64,000 bases of DNA from assembly GCF_000006405.1 (NCBI RefSeq), contig NW_003205333.1, positions 239,494 through 303,493 of the forward strand. Direction: 5' to 3'. The DNA is from Perkinsus marinus ATCC 50983 (Eukaryota; Perkinsozoa; Perkinsida; Perkinsidae). This document shows positions 53,299 to 64,000 of the stretch, one piece after another. Under the pieces are notes generated by a model, which did not search any database, was not told the origin of the DNA, and was given only the letters and a program-made list of their open reading frames with translations. How positions within the stretch are numbered: the stretch's first letter is position 1; every line of letters starts with the position of its first letter. The position numbers and the translations under genes were made by a program.

Positions 53299-54247
53299 AT
53301 GATGAAGCAAGCGTCTTTGATGCCTGAGGGATTGTCGATTCTATACACGTAGCATACATCTAGATGGCTCACATTCACTCACTCAACATCTTATAGGAGA
53401 TTCTCCCAAAGCTCATTTAACGACTCATACGGACCAAACCTGAAGACTGACGAGGAGCAGCATCTGAAAAAGCTATTCGCGGCTGAGTTGCGGAAGAAGA
53501 GACATGCCATCAAGTAGGCTCGGCTAGAATAGTCCAACTTGCATTAGTCCATACCTGCTAGTGAACAACTGAAGGCCAGGCGAGTGAATGATCAGTTATT
53601 CCTCGAGGAACAACGTGTGAGGCGAGCTGTGTTCGAGGAGCGAAATCGAGAGGTGCGTAGTTTCAATCGCTTCGAGCGAAGCCTCGAAGTTTAAATTATG
53701 ATTGAAAGAATACTGGCAGGTAATTGAAATAATGGAGGAGCTCCAACGACTCGAATCGGCGAGTCAAAAGTCACAGCAAAAACTTCAATCACTGCGAGCC
53801 CTACAATCAACACCGGATTTGAAAGCATTAGTGGGAAAGACGTTTCCGCACGTAGATGGCACGTTCATTTCGACCGATTTAGACGTCTCATAACAATCCG
53901 TCGCGTCGTCGCACAGAAGAGAGTTTTACCACTAGTCAACATTTATCAACGATTGCGAAGGCTGATGATGCTAAGCAAAGGACGAGCTCTTCACTGACTC
54001 ACTCGAGAGCATCGCCTAAAGACCACATTGTGAGACTAGTAGTTGTGTCATCGTCCCGCATGCATGGTGTAAGGCCGTCTGAAGGGCGATGGTCTGATCA
54101 CGTATAGTCAGTGGGGATACGTTTCCATCCATGTTTCAGGCGTCAACTCGGAACGATTCAAACAAGCCGCCCGTCCAGCGCCTCGAGGGCAAGAAGTCGA
54201 TGCCTCGGAAATTTGACATGTTACCGGAGTCTGTCCGCGTCATGTGA
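53299..54247 (+). CDS. Coiled-coil protein of unknown function
   Basis: About 215 aa in five exons. The start MMKQASLMPEGL joins through a 62-nt intron to RFSQSSFNDSYGPNLKTDEE. Then HLKKLFAAELRKKRHAIK, RVNDQLFLEEQRVRRAVFEE, and EIMEELQRLESASQKSQQKL give long charged helices. A Ser/Thr-rich section follows (RTEESFTTSQHLSTIAKADD) and the end is KKSMPRKFDMLPESVRVM. No family recognised. The joins around 53700 and 54100 are the least certain. Confidence 0.55.
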
Positions 54248-56005
54248 GTGGACCCGTCCTGCACACCTCCGACTACTATCGTCAGGTACTCACAACGACA
54301 TGCTTCATTGAGCTATGTTTGATACCGTTACCAGTATACATGATCTACTAGGTGTACACTGAAGGATGTTGTGTTGTGTAGTTTCGACAGTATTGATGTA
54401 CTAGAACAACAGTCAAGTCACATCGGCATCAGATAGAGTTTATACATGCCCAAGAATACGTGTCGTATTGATAAGTGATATTCCCTATAGTGGGTGATGA
54501 AGTTTGATAAAATAGAACTGAAATCACGGTTAAGTCCCTGAAGCAAACGACTCTCTGTGACTTGATACTGTTGTAGACGGTAAGGAAGCTGAATACATGA
54601 AATTCACAAGCTTGCTGTTCTCACAAAGATGCCGTACTGGTTTCTGAGCTGGAGGATAGACGTGCTTTGACAGGAGACACTGTCTGGCGTAGAAGGAGAC
54701 TGCGAGGTTCACTTGCCTTCCTCGTGATGTGGGTGGTCGAACGACATCGTATCAGTGCGAATACCGAGGACCCTGCCAGGGAGCCGAATGGGAAGTATAC
54801 TTGAAGTGATTGGTCACCGACCTAGTCTTTGAAAGAACGACGGTTTTCGCTCGCTCTTCGAGGTTTGACCCCTCGTCGATCCACGAGCCAGCCCTGAATG
54901 ATGAACCAGCGTGATTTTAACAAACTCATGAGTACAGTGAATTGAAGAGCGAGTACCTTGCTCACGACGGAGCTGTCTCTGGTACGCCTCAAGAATTTCT
55001 AAGAGGTTCGGGTCGTGGGCCTGAGGCGTCGTAATTATCGATTTTGCGTGTCTCTTCTTTTTGTTGTCAATGTGTACTCACACGTATTATGTGGTCAGGC
55101 ATGGGGAAGAAGTCGAACTCGTGCTGGTCCCGTATGGAAGGACTGCCTACAGAAGGAGTCACTGGCCACCACCAAGTCGATCTCGCCGTCCTTACCGTAA
55201 GCGTGTTGTTTACATCTAGGCGGGTGACAGTTTCCAACACCTACACAACGTCTGCAGTGGTTGAGCGACTTACCTCAAAACGACTTACCATACAGGGGCG
55301 ACGGTTCGTCAAAGAGACCTTCCCGTGCTGCTGATCTTCGCCGTCTGAGTGCTCTTCTGTGTGCGGCAACCGAGGCTGCCACGGCCGCTGCATGCATTGT
55401 GCGGTTTGTAAACACTGAGCGTCCAGCAGTTGGTCAACAATACCGTCGATACTCGGAAATTCCGAAATCGGAAATTCCGAGTCGGAATACACCGGTTCAC
55501 GATAGATTCGTACAATGCTACACGAGCGTACACAACCTGTGACTTAGGTAAGGTTGGAATTCCCAACTTGGAAACTTCATCGCCGTTCCCACCACGACGT
55601 GAGAAGACTGGGCGTCGTTGAGGAAATGCAAGTGCGCAAGTGACCTGGAAATTTCCAAGTGATTCAATGAACCAAAGTCGCAATCATTCTGGAATTGATC
55701 TATGCATTGATACTTTACATTGTTAGATCAAGCTTTGAGTGTAGCTTTGCCTTGCATGATGTGCTTGGACCTTGGTTTCCTTGAAGTGGTGTAATTTGTT
55801 TTCGAAAATATCTTCGGGAATGCCATTTTTATCGTGTACCGTTCGAGCGTTCCTGTTGGGGTCGCCACTTATAGGGGTACATCGGCATGTTGATAATAAT
55901 GTGTTCAGGAGTTTGGTTTCTCCTTATCTACAAGACGTCCCCAGTCTAGTAGATCAATTTTCATTCAACCCGACAACTAGAAGCTATCCGCGTGCTTCTT
56001 CCCAT
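54248..56005. other. Unresolved stretch upstream of PNO
   Basis: No gene can be supported with confidence. 54530-54712 (-) is open but featureless. 55090-55330 (+) has a possible exon MGKKSNSCWSRMEGLPTEG with no clear continuation. Around 55460-55660 several near-palindromes of GGAAATTCC type occur. An in-frame upstream ATG at 55820 could extend PNO. Confidence 0.35.
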
Positions 56006-59000
56006 ATGTTATCATCAAGATCACTATTACCTTCAACTCGCATTGTTGCGGCTGCTGCATCCGCCACACGGATGTCCAAGCAGGCCTTTGCCAGTGTATC
56101 AGGAGCAGCAGCTAACTCATCGTCAGTCGAGAGTTACACCAAGCTGGTACACCCTGCACCCAAGGTAAGGTCGCTATAACGTCGAGTGTAATGCGTGATG
56201 GTTATCGTGTTCCCCTCAGGAGTTGAAGGAGTTCCCACAGAAACAGCTGCCATACGATGGTTGTACTGCGGCTGCCTATGTGGCGTATGCATGGTCCGAG
56301 CAGGCTATGGTGAGCCCAGCATGAGCTACTTCCCTGTACATCTTACTTGTTCAGATCTATCCCATCACGCCCGCCACGCCAATGGGTGATGTCATGGCCA
56401 ACTGGGCTGGTCAAGGACGGAAGAACCTCTTCGGCAGCGTCCCTAGGGTTACCCAAATGCAGTCCGAAGGTGGTGCTGCTGGTGCTGTACACGGCGTTCT
56501 CGATGTTGGAGGCCTTGGTACCACTTTTACCTCTTCACAAGGTCTACTACTTATGATCCCGAATATGTACATAATCGCTGGTGCCCTCAACCCTTGCGTC
56601 TTCCATGTGGCTGCAAGAGCTATATCCAAACATGCCCTTTGTATTTTTGGCGACCACACTGATGTCATGGGCACACGTCAAACTGGCTGGGCGCAGCTGT
56701 CTGGTCACAGCGTCCAGGCATCGATGGACATGGCCTTGGTAGCCCATATTGCTACGCTGAGGAGCTCAGTGCCTTTCGTCAACTTTTTCGATGGTTTCCG
56801 TACTTCCCATGAAATCAACAAGATCAACATCATCCCCTACGAGGCTATGGACCAGCTGGTGCCGTGGCCAGAACTGGCCGCCTACCGTTCACGTGGGCTC
56901 AACCCCAACAAGCCGCACTCTCGTGGTCTGGGCCAGTTCGCTGATACCTTCTTCCAGAATTCCGAGGCCGTCAACAAATACTACGACAGCACACCTGGCA
57001 TAGTGCAGAATGTCATGGACGAAGTGGCGCAAGTGACCGGCCGGCACTATAAGAACTTCTTCTATTATGGTCATCCCCAAGCCGAGTATGTTACGGTTAT
57101 CATGGGGTCTGGCAGCTCTACTATGGAGGAGACGGTGAACTATATGAACGCTCGTGGCGAGAAGGTTGGCATAGTCAGAGTTCACCTCTATCGCCCTTGG
57201 GATGCTAAGGCATTTGTGAGCTCCTTGCCCCCATCAGTGAAACGCCTTGCGGTACTTGATCGTACTAAGGAGCAGACGGCTATTGGTGAGCCGTTGTTCC
57301 TGGACGTTGCAGCAACACTGCAGTCGATTGGCAGTACGCTGAAGGTTATTGGTGGTCGCTATGGTCTCGGCTCGAAAGAGTTCACGCCGGCTATGGCTGA
57401 GGCCGTCTTCGAGAACTTGAAACAACCTAGACCGGTTGAGAACTTCTCGGTTGGTATCGAGGATGATGTTACCCATAGGTCGATCAAGGTTGGCCCTGAG
57501 CCGGACGTCTCTGCTCCTGGGACCAGACAGTGTCTATTCTGGGGTATGGGTTCTGACGGTACTGTATCGGCCAACAAGAGCGCTATCAAGTTAATTGCTG
57601 ACAACACGGATCAGTACGTGCAGGCCTATTTCGCTTATGATTCCAAGAAGTCCGGTGGCTGTACTATTTCTCATCTCCGTTTTGGCCCTGAGAAGATCGA
57701 GTCGCCCTATGCCATTATGAACGCAGATTACATCGCAGTTTCCCAAAGAACGTGGCCCCATAAGTTCCCGAGAGTCATCGTTGAGACCCTCAAGCCTGGT
57801 GGTATCGCGGTCTTCAACTCTGCTTCCAAGACTGCTGAGGAGTTCTTGGCTGAGATGCCTGAGGCCGTGATTAACCAGCTGGGCGAGAAGGAAGCTCACA
57901 TCTACACCATAGATGCATCCAAGGTGGCCCGTGAGAATGGTCTTGGTCGTCACACTAACAACGTTCTGGCCGCTGTGTTCTTCAAATTGGCTGATATCAT
58001 CCCCTATGAGAGTGCTGAGAAGTTGCTGAAGGACGCTATGAAGAAGGCGTACTCCGCTAAGGGTGAGGATCTGGTCCAGAGGAACTATAAGGGAGTTGAT
58101 GCTGCTATCGCCAACTTGGTCGAGATTCAGTACGATCCCAAGGTTTTCAGCACTTACAGTAAGCCGGAAGATGTTGATCCGACTCGCCCTGCGTTCTGTA
58201 CTGATCTCATGGACCGCCTTAATGCGCTTGAGGGCAACAACTTACCGGTCTCGTCGTTTGACCCTCGGGGGCACTACCCACCGGCTACAACTCAGTACGA
58301 GAAGCGTGGTGTGGCCCTTACTATCCCTATTGTGGACATGGACAAGTGCACACAGTGCAACAAATGCTCGGCTATATGCCCTCACGCGGCTATCAGACCT
58401 TTCCTCATCTCACAGCTTGAGGCTGATGTCGCCCCTAAAGCCTTCGACATGCGTATGGCCAAAGGCGGTAATGACGTCGCTGGTATGATGTACCGTATTC
58501 AAGTCGCCCCTGAGGACTGCACTGGCTGCGAGGCTTGCTCATGGGCCTGTCCTGATAACGCTCTCACTATGACCCCATTGGAAGATGTAGTTGAGGTCCA
58601 GCGTCCCAACTGGTCCTTCGCTATAAGTCTACCTAGTCGTGGGTATATGGTCGACCGTCACACCCTCAAGGGTTCGCAGTTCCAGCAGCCTATGCTGGAG
58701 TTCTCTGGGGCTTGTGAAGGCTGTGGTGAGACCCCTTATGCTAAGTTGGTTACGCAGCTGTTCGGTGAGCGTATGGTCATTGCCAACGCCTCGGGTTGTT
58801 CTTCAGTTTGGGCTGGTACTGCTGCCTTCAACCCACTAGCTGTTAACGACAAGGGTCAGGGTCCGGCATGGGGCAGATCTCTCTTCGAGGATGCCGCTGA
58901 GTACGGTCTTGGTATGGCTCGTGCCGTCCAAGAGCGTCGTCTTAATCTCAAGGAGAAGGTTCAGGAGTTGGTTGATGACGAGGAGTACAAAGCCTTGCTC

Positions 59001-61601
59001 AGCCCTGAGCTCGACAATGCATGTCATGAGTGGTTGGAGAAGTACAACGACTCTGTCATTTGCCAGGAGCTATCTGGTGAGATCCCCGGTATGCTGGAGA
59101 ACACCAGTGCCCTACGAGAGGTTCCATTGGTCCAGGAGATCCTTTCTATGAGGGACCTCTTCCCGAAGGTCTCCCAATGGGTGTGGGGTGGCGATGGTTG
59201 GGCGTATGATATCGGCTTTGGCGGTCTGGATCACGTCTTGGCTTCCCAGACAGATCTCAACGTGCTGGTCATGGACACTGAGGGTTATTCTAATACCGGT
59301 GGTCAGGTCTCGAAGTCTACCAATTTGGGTGCAGTTCAGAAGTTTGCTCCTACAGGGTATCGCCGCGCTAAGAAGGACCTTGGCGCCATCGCTATCGCCT
59401 ATGGGGACGTGTATGTGGCGTCTATCGCCATTGGTGCAAACTATGCTCAGTCCGTGAAGGCTTTGGTCGAGGCTGAGGCCTTCCCTGGTCCATCACTGGT
59501 GCTCTGTTATTCGCCCTGTATTGAGCATAAGATCCTCTATCCTCGTGGTCTGTCAAGATTGGCCGAAGAAATGAAGAAGGCTGTGGACTCTGGCTACTGG
59601 ACGCTGTATCGTTACAACCCTGCCATGGTTCCGCAAGGTCACAATCCTTTCACTCTTGACTCTAAGCATCTCTCTATCGACGTGGCTCAGTTCACCAAGC
59701 TTGAGAACCGCTTTGAGATCCTAAAGCGTACTCATCCTGAGGTCGCTGAACAGCTCAAGGCGAGCCTTCAACAGTGGACGAGAGAACGTCTGGAGAACTA
59801 TAAGTGGATGGAGAAGCGTGGTGCTCCTTCTGAGGATGCTGCTGGTCCCGCCCTGGACATCCTTGTCGGTTCGGACACTGGTACCACCACTGAGCTGGCT
59901 AGCCGCTTTGCTGGTCTGTGCCGATCTAGGCAGTTTAACGTCGCTGTGCACGAGCTGGATGAGATCACTCCGGAGTCGCTAAGAGCTATGAGTAACGTCG
60001 TGGTTCTGTGTTCTACTGCAGGTGAGGGTGATTTCCCCAACAACGCTCATGCCTTCTGGGAGGGGCTCTCGGATCCTGAGCTTGAGGAGGGTTTCCTTGC
60101 CTCCACTAAGTTCTCGGTGTTTGGTCTTGGTGACACGGGTTATAAGCATTTCAACGCTGCTGCTAAGAATATTGAGAAGCGTTTGTTGGAGCTTGGTGCT
60201 GTGAAGTCCCAGGACATTGGCCTTGGCGATGATAAGGATGATGACAAGTACGAAACCGCTTTCGAGAGTTGGCTCCCCGACTTCTGGAAAATCCAGAATG
60301 CGCCGGAGTCCCCTGATGAGCTAGAGATCCCCGAGCCTATCGTGGAGCTGGAGGTCGTTGCCAAGGACTTGGTCTGCCAGTATCAGAGGGTTCGCCCACC
60401 TAAGACTAAGACCATCACCCTCACCCAGAACGAGCGCATCACTGCACTTGACTACGACCGTATCATCCGCCATCTCATATTCGATGTGCGTGGAGTCGAC
60501 TTTTCCTATCTTTTGGGTGACGCTTTGACCATCTATCCTGACAACGATCCGGCCCTTGTGGAAGACTTCTTGCACTGGTACAAGGTCGATCAAACTCAAT
60601 GGTATCATGTCCGTGGCACCAGGGATTTGGATCCTCGTCGTGCTGCGAGCTATCGACATCCGATGACCGCAAAGCAGATCTTTGGCGAGGTCGTGGACAT
60701 CACTGGTAGACCCAATAAGTTTTTCTATAAGCAGCTCGCTAAGTTCGCTGTAGACGAGGAAGAGCGGAAGGCTCTTGAATTGATCGTCGCTGACACTGCT
60801 GAGGGCAATGCTGCATACAGTGCTCTGTCGTCTGAATGTGTCAACTACATAGACGTCTTGAAGAAGTTCCCTAGTGCCCATCCGCCTTTGGAGCATCTCA
60901 TGTCACTGGTGCCCTGCATCAAGCCGAGGCTCTATTCTATCGCTTCCTCACAACGCTTCGTCAACGACAAGGTTGAATTGGTTATTGTCGTGAATGACTG
61001 GAAGACTCCTAGTGGAGCTACGAAGCGCGGTCTTTGCACCAACTACATTGATCGTTTGGCCACTGATAATAAGGAGGATCTCACTTATAAGGTTGTGGTC
61101 TCGGTCACTCCTGGCACCTTCAACCTCCCCCCTACTCTGATGGAGCCCTACGTCATGACTGGTCTTGGCACTGGACTGGCGCCTTTCCGAGCCTTCATCC
61201 AGGAGAGAGCTTTCTTCAAGAACCTCGGGTATCAAACTGGCCCTATGTGGCTCTTTTACGGTTGCCGATATCGTGCGAAGGACTACATCCTGGGTCATGA
61301 GCTCGAGAAGTGGGCTGAGGAAGGTGTCATTACTCATCTTAAACCAGCCTTCTCTCGTGACCAGAAGGAGAAGGTTTATGTCCAGCACAAGATGCTCGAG
61401 AGCAAGAACGATCTTTATGAGGACCTTATCAACAAGGGTGGTTACTTCTATCTCTGTGGGCAGGCCGGACAGCTCGAAATTGATGTTCGGAATGCTATCT
61501 TGACGGCTATCAAGGAGGGTGGTAAAATGTCAGCTGAGGAGGCACAGAAGGTTTTTGACAAGTTCGAAGAGGAGGGTCGGTACTGCCTAGAGCTATACTA
61601 G
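56006..61601 (+). CDS. PNO: Pyruvate:NADP+ oxidoreductase (PNO)
   Basis: Oxidatively decarboxylates pyruvate to acetyl-CoA and passes electrons through Fe-S, FMN and FAD to NADP+. About 1831 aa in three exons; introns 56165-56219 (55 nt) and 56310-56354 (45 nt). The N-terminus MLSSRSLLPSTRIVAAAASA looks like a mitochondrial presequence. Pyruvate:ferredoxin oxidoreductase part: YPITPATPMGD near residue 84, two [4Fe-4S] motifs CTQCNKCSAICP (about 748) and CTGCEACSWACP (about 805), CEGCGETPY, and TPP-binding GDGWAYDIGFGGLDH (about 1030). Then a flavodoxin domain from DILVGSDTGTTTELASRF (about 1251) and a P450-reductase-like FAD/NADP part with GLGTGLAPFRAFIQER (about 1686) and FYGCRYRAKDYI. This architecture is known from Euglena, Cryptosporidium and Perkinsus. 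The nearest neighbour, a ubiquitin-conjugating enzyme gene, is convergent. Confidence 0.98.
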
Positions 61602-62320
61602 TCTTTAGGGTGCACGACTTTTCATATGAAGCCTGTGACTGCTCACGCTAGACACTTTGCAATATGAATACCATTCTATCATTTCTCAACTACTTTTTTG
61701 TGGTGGTCATGCATTGCTCGCAAGTATCCGTCAAGTTTATTATAGCAATGCTGGCTGTCTCGCTGTGGTAAGGCGATGTCCAGTCGCCCTTCTTCACGTA
61801 GATGATAGTTGAGACTGTTCTGGATTTTTCTAAGGATGATTTGGCACAGTTGCTGTTGACACGTGAATGTGGCATTCATCGTCCCTGATATACGTATGTT
61901 GCGGTGGAACATTTTGCTGCAATGATGGTAGTTCTTATTGATACAGACATTCATCTTATTATCTGTGTACGTTATTAATGCGTATATTAGTTGCGTTTAT
62001 AGAGACCAATAGGGAACGAAAACTAAGTTGGCCGACTTCGTTGAGGAACACAGCCATTTGCTTGGACCGCGACATGGGTTGAGTTCATCGCTGTAGGTTG
62101 GGAATCTTCCAAGTCCGTTCGATGAGCAAATACCTGGTTTGTAATTTCGATTCCGAATTTTCCCTTCAAAGCAAATAAAGATGATGATGAATCGATCTTA
62201 ATCCAATCACTGTGTGATAACCATGTAACAGATTCTGAGTTATCCTCGTTACCCACATTGTACAACTCAAGATAGTGTGAGGCAACAGACGACAGTCACA
62301 AAAAAGTATACACAAGTAGC
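61602..62320. other. Intergenic between convergent genes
   Basis: AT-rich 3' regions of PNO (+) and the ubiquitin-conjugating enzyme (-). No gene seen. Confidence 0.55.
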
Positions 62321-63417
62321 TCATATGGTATTTTCATTAGAGTCCTCGAGTGAAGAAATGATAGCATAGCCGATTGCAGTAAATGCAGCCACAGCAGCTA
62401 GAATAGTTGGTATCAGATAAGGATGGTGGTCGCCAAGGCCGAGACCAGCGAAGAGATCGTCTGTGTCGTTTGAATTCGGGTCATACACATGATTCTCGCT
62501 CCCTCCGAGTCGCTTACAAAACTTGGAGAAATCCTGAAGTGAATGCTCACAGTTTTTTCGTGATGATATGAGCCGAACCTTGCAGGCGAACACAGCATCA
62601 TTATCAGGAAAGCCACAGTCAGCGCAGTTCTTAGCTCCCTCTGGCGGGGCTATCCGATGAAAATACCCATGGGTGGGATAGAACCTGTGATCGACCCGAC
62701 GATATGTTCCATTGTACATATATATGGCTCACCGAGAAGTGTCCAAAAACTCCGGGAAGAGCTCTCGGAAGTCTTTATTCTGATCAAAGAAGGTTATAGT
62801 CTTGGAGGAGTCTTCAATAACACAGTCTTACGAATTTATTTTTCGCAAAGCTATTGATTGCACACTTCTCTCTGTAAGCTGTTGATGCCGACATCCCTCC
62901 AGTAGTTCGCGGCTCAGTCTTGTCCAACATGAAACTGACGAGACCTACCAAAGACTTGTAGTGAATATGGCAGAAGAATAGCTCACCGATGAGAATGGTC
63001 TCCACCCGCCAGCTGGGATTCCAGGATTCAGGATGGAAGTCCGACATCGACAGACACAATTTGGTATGCGTCTCGAATCTCCCTAAGACGAAATAGTCTC
63101 GACCAGAGCTTGAGATGGAGCCTTACCATTGGGAGTGATCATGTAGATGGCCGGTGGTTTCAACGGATACATCTGTGGGAACACCAACTTCCCGTGATAG
63201 ACACCGCCGTAATACGGAGTGTCTTCGGGAAGATCGAAAACTACAAAGTGCCACTCGAGCATGTTCTTAGTAGAAGGCATGGCGTCAATCTGTGCCGGGC
63301 AAGCTCTAACCAACAATAAGGAGGAGTCGGCACTGATAGTCGGTGGCCATGAACCTACTTTTTAAGAGCTTGCAATTCACGGGTTAACCGTGCCACTGCT
63401 TGCCGATTCTCAGACAT
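62321..63417 (-). CDS. UBC6/UBE2J-type tail-anchored ubiquitin-conjugating enzyme E2
   Basis: ER-membrane E2 of the Ubc6 class used in ER-associated degradation. The start MSENRQAVARLTRELQAL leads to PSTKNMLEWHFVVFDLPEDT, YYGGVYHGKLVFPQMYPLKP, YMITPNG (TPN in place of the usual HPN, typical of this class) and the catalytic KLCLSMSDFHPESWNPSW. Then SFMLDKTEPRTTGG, FRELFPEFL, a cysteine-bearing stretch (NCADCGFPDNDAVFAC), and a C-terminal anchor HPYLIPTILAAVAAFTAIGY. Six or seven exons with introns of about 45-60 nt. The cysteine-bearing piece between the UBC domain and the anchor is not something I recognise from other UBE2J proteins. Confidence 0.92.
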
Positions 63418-63561
63418 TATGAAAAACACGTAAAATCACCTCTATGGAATCACAACAATCGACGGCCCTCACTGGGGGCTCATAGATGCTGATATTTTGT
63501 AAGTGTAATTCGCATCATCATCATCCTCCACCACCACTATTACGGGATTCTACCGCCTCCT

Positions 63562-63825
63562 CTATCGAACTCCACTCAAACCATGTGAGTACTTCGAAAC
63601 ATTCAACATATGGCAGAGACAGTGGCACTCAGCATCAATAGCATCTCTCAACATTCTTGCGACGCCATGGCATGGGCGGTCAGCTCGTCGGCACTTAAGA
63701 GGAACGTAAACTTCCATGTCCTCCTCCTCCTCCTCATCCTTCCATACTAGGCAACCAACATCCAACCGATAACGATAGAATGGAAGCGGCAATAGATGCC
63801 CTCCTGCTCTGATTAGATCAGCCAT
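63562..63825 (-). CDS. Small hypothetical protein
   Basis: Open frame of 87 aa starting MADLIRAGGHLLPLPFYRYR, with an acidic run (KDEEEEEDMEVY) and several cysteines (CHGVARMLRDAIDAECHCLC). It ends 145 nt upstream of the E2 start on the same strand, which fits the spacing of neighbouring genes. No family recognised; it may be an exon of a larger gene. Confidence 0.4.
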   Translation of the reverse strand: MADLIRAGGHLLPLPFYRYRLDVGCLVWKDEEEEEDMEVYVPLKCRRADRPCHGVARMLRDAIDAECHCLCHMLNVSKYSHGLSGVR

Positions 63826-63924
63826 AGAAGGTATGCCCCAAGGCAGTGTTGAAACACGTGTTCGCTTTCGTCAGCTGAGTTGAGTAGATTCCGAACTATT
63901 TATGAAAGTTCATATACCAATTAT

Positions 63925-63990
63925 GGTAGAGATGCGCAGATACCAACAGAAGTTTCCCAGAGTTTCCCCGCACATATTTTCCCACCCTGT
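63925..63990 (-). repeat. ATATG-GC dispersed element, partial, at window end
   Basis: On the minus strand it has GGTGGGAAAATATGTGC, then GGGAAACTTCTGTTGGTATCTG. This is the word order of the foldback family at 27974-28165. Confidence 0.5.
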
Positions 63991-64000
63991 TCCAAGCTCT

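Overview
The window looks like nuclear DNA of a Perkinsus-type alveolate (Perkinsozoa). No single feature proves this; the combination suggests it. A pyruvate:NADP+ oxidoreductase fused to flavodoxin and P450-reductase-like domains carries a presequence-like N-terminus. There is a tandem-fused arginine kinase and a plant/trypanosome-type ATP-phosphofructokinase. Genes are dense and rich in introns, and most introns are only 37-55 nt with GT-AG ends. Genes are often head-to-tail with 30-130 nt between them, which suits a lineage known to trans-splice a leader onto its mRNAs. Two 100-N runs (21411-21510 and 48790-48889) are assembly gaps.

Layout. 3-1961 (+): arginine kinase, 5' truncated. 10556-2686 (-): a collinear run of Paf1 (transcription elongation), a cold-shock-domain/PP2C phosphatase fusion, and a SMYD-type SET methyltransferase. 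11811-15747 (+): three neighbouring lineage-specific proteins with repeated x-Q-T motifs. 15711-26574: two near-identical copies of a 5.1-5.8 kb block (PIH1-domain protein, an unknown small gene and SFT2, all on the minus strand) on either side of the first gap. VKOR follows at 27169-26558 (-). 27455-28165: a 53-bp repeat array, two perfect palindromes and a foldback element. 28762-30817 (+): phosphofructokinase, then a related 54-bp array. 31944-35347 (-): membrane and coiled-coil proteins of unknown function. 36352-38698 (+): an RRM plus R3H protein. 38.7-41.4 kb: a gene-poor stretch with inverted and direct repeats. 41873-41449 (-): ribosomal protein eS21. 42299-46498 (+): tandem RNase D-like exonuclease paralogues, the second with a +1 frameshift. 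46892-47685 (+): a Gln-rich small protein. A gene broken by the second gap follows. 49414-51485 (+): AP-2 mu. 52148-52219 (-): tRNA-Ala with a decayed duplicate. 53299-54247 (+): a coiled-coil protein. 56006-61601 (+): PNO. 63417-62321 (-): a UBC6/UBE2J-type ubiquitin-conjugating enzyme.

The functions are mostly housekeeping: energy metabolism (arginine kinase, PFK, PNO), gene expression (Paf1, SMYD, RRM-R3H, eS21, exonucleases), membrane traffic (SFT2, AP-2 mu), and protein quality control and assembly (UBC6, VKOR, PIH1). The most unusual items are the cold-shock/PP2C fusion, the lineage-specific x-Q-T family, the mosaic gene conversion between the exonucleases, the duplicated block that gained or lost a tRNA-Thr-like array, and the paired 53/54-bp arrays. 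All exon boundaries were read by eye. Products named from several motifs in order are reliable; exact splice sites are less so.
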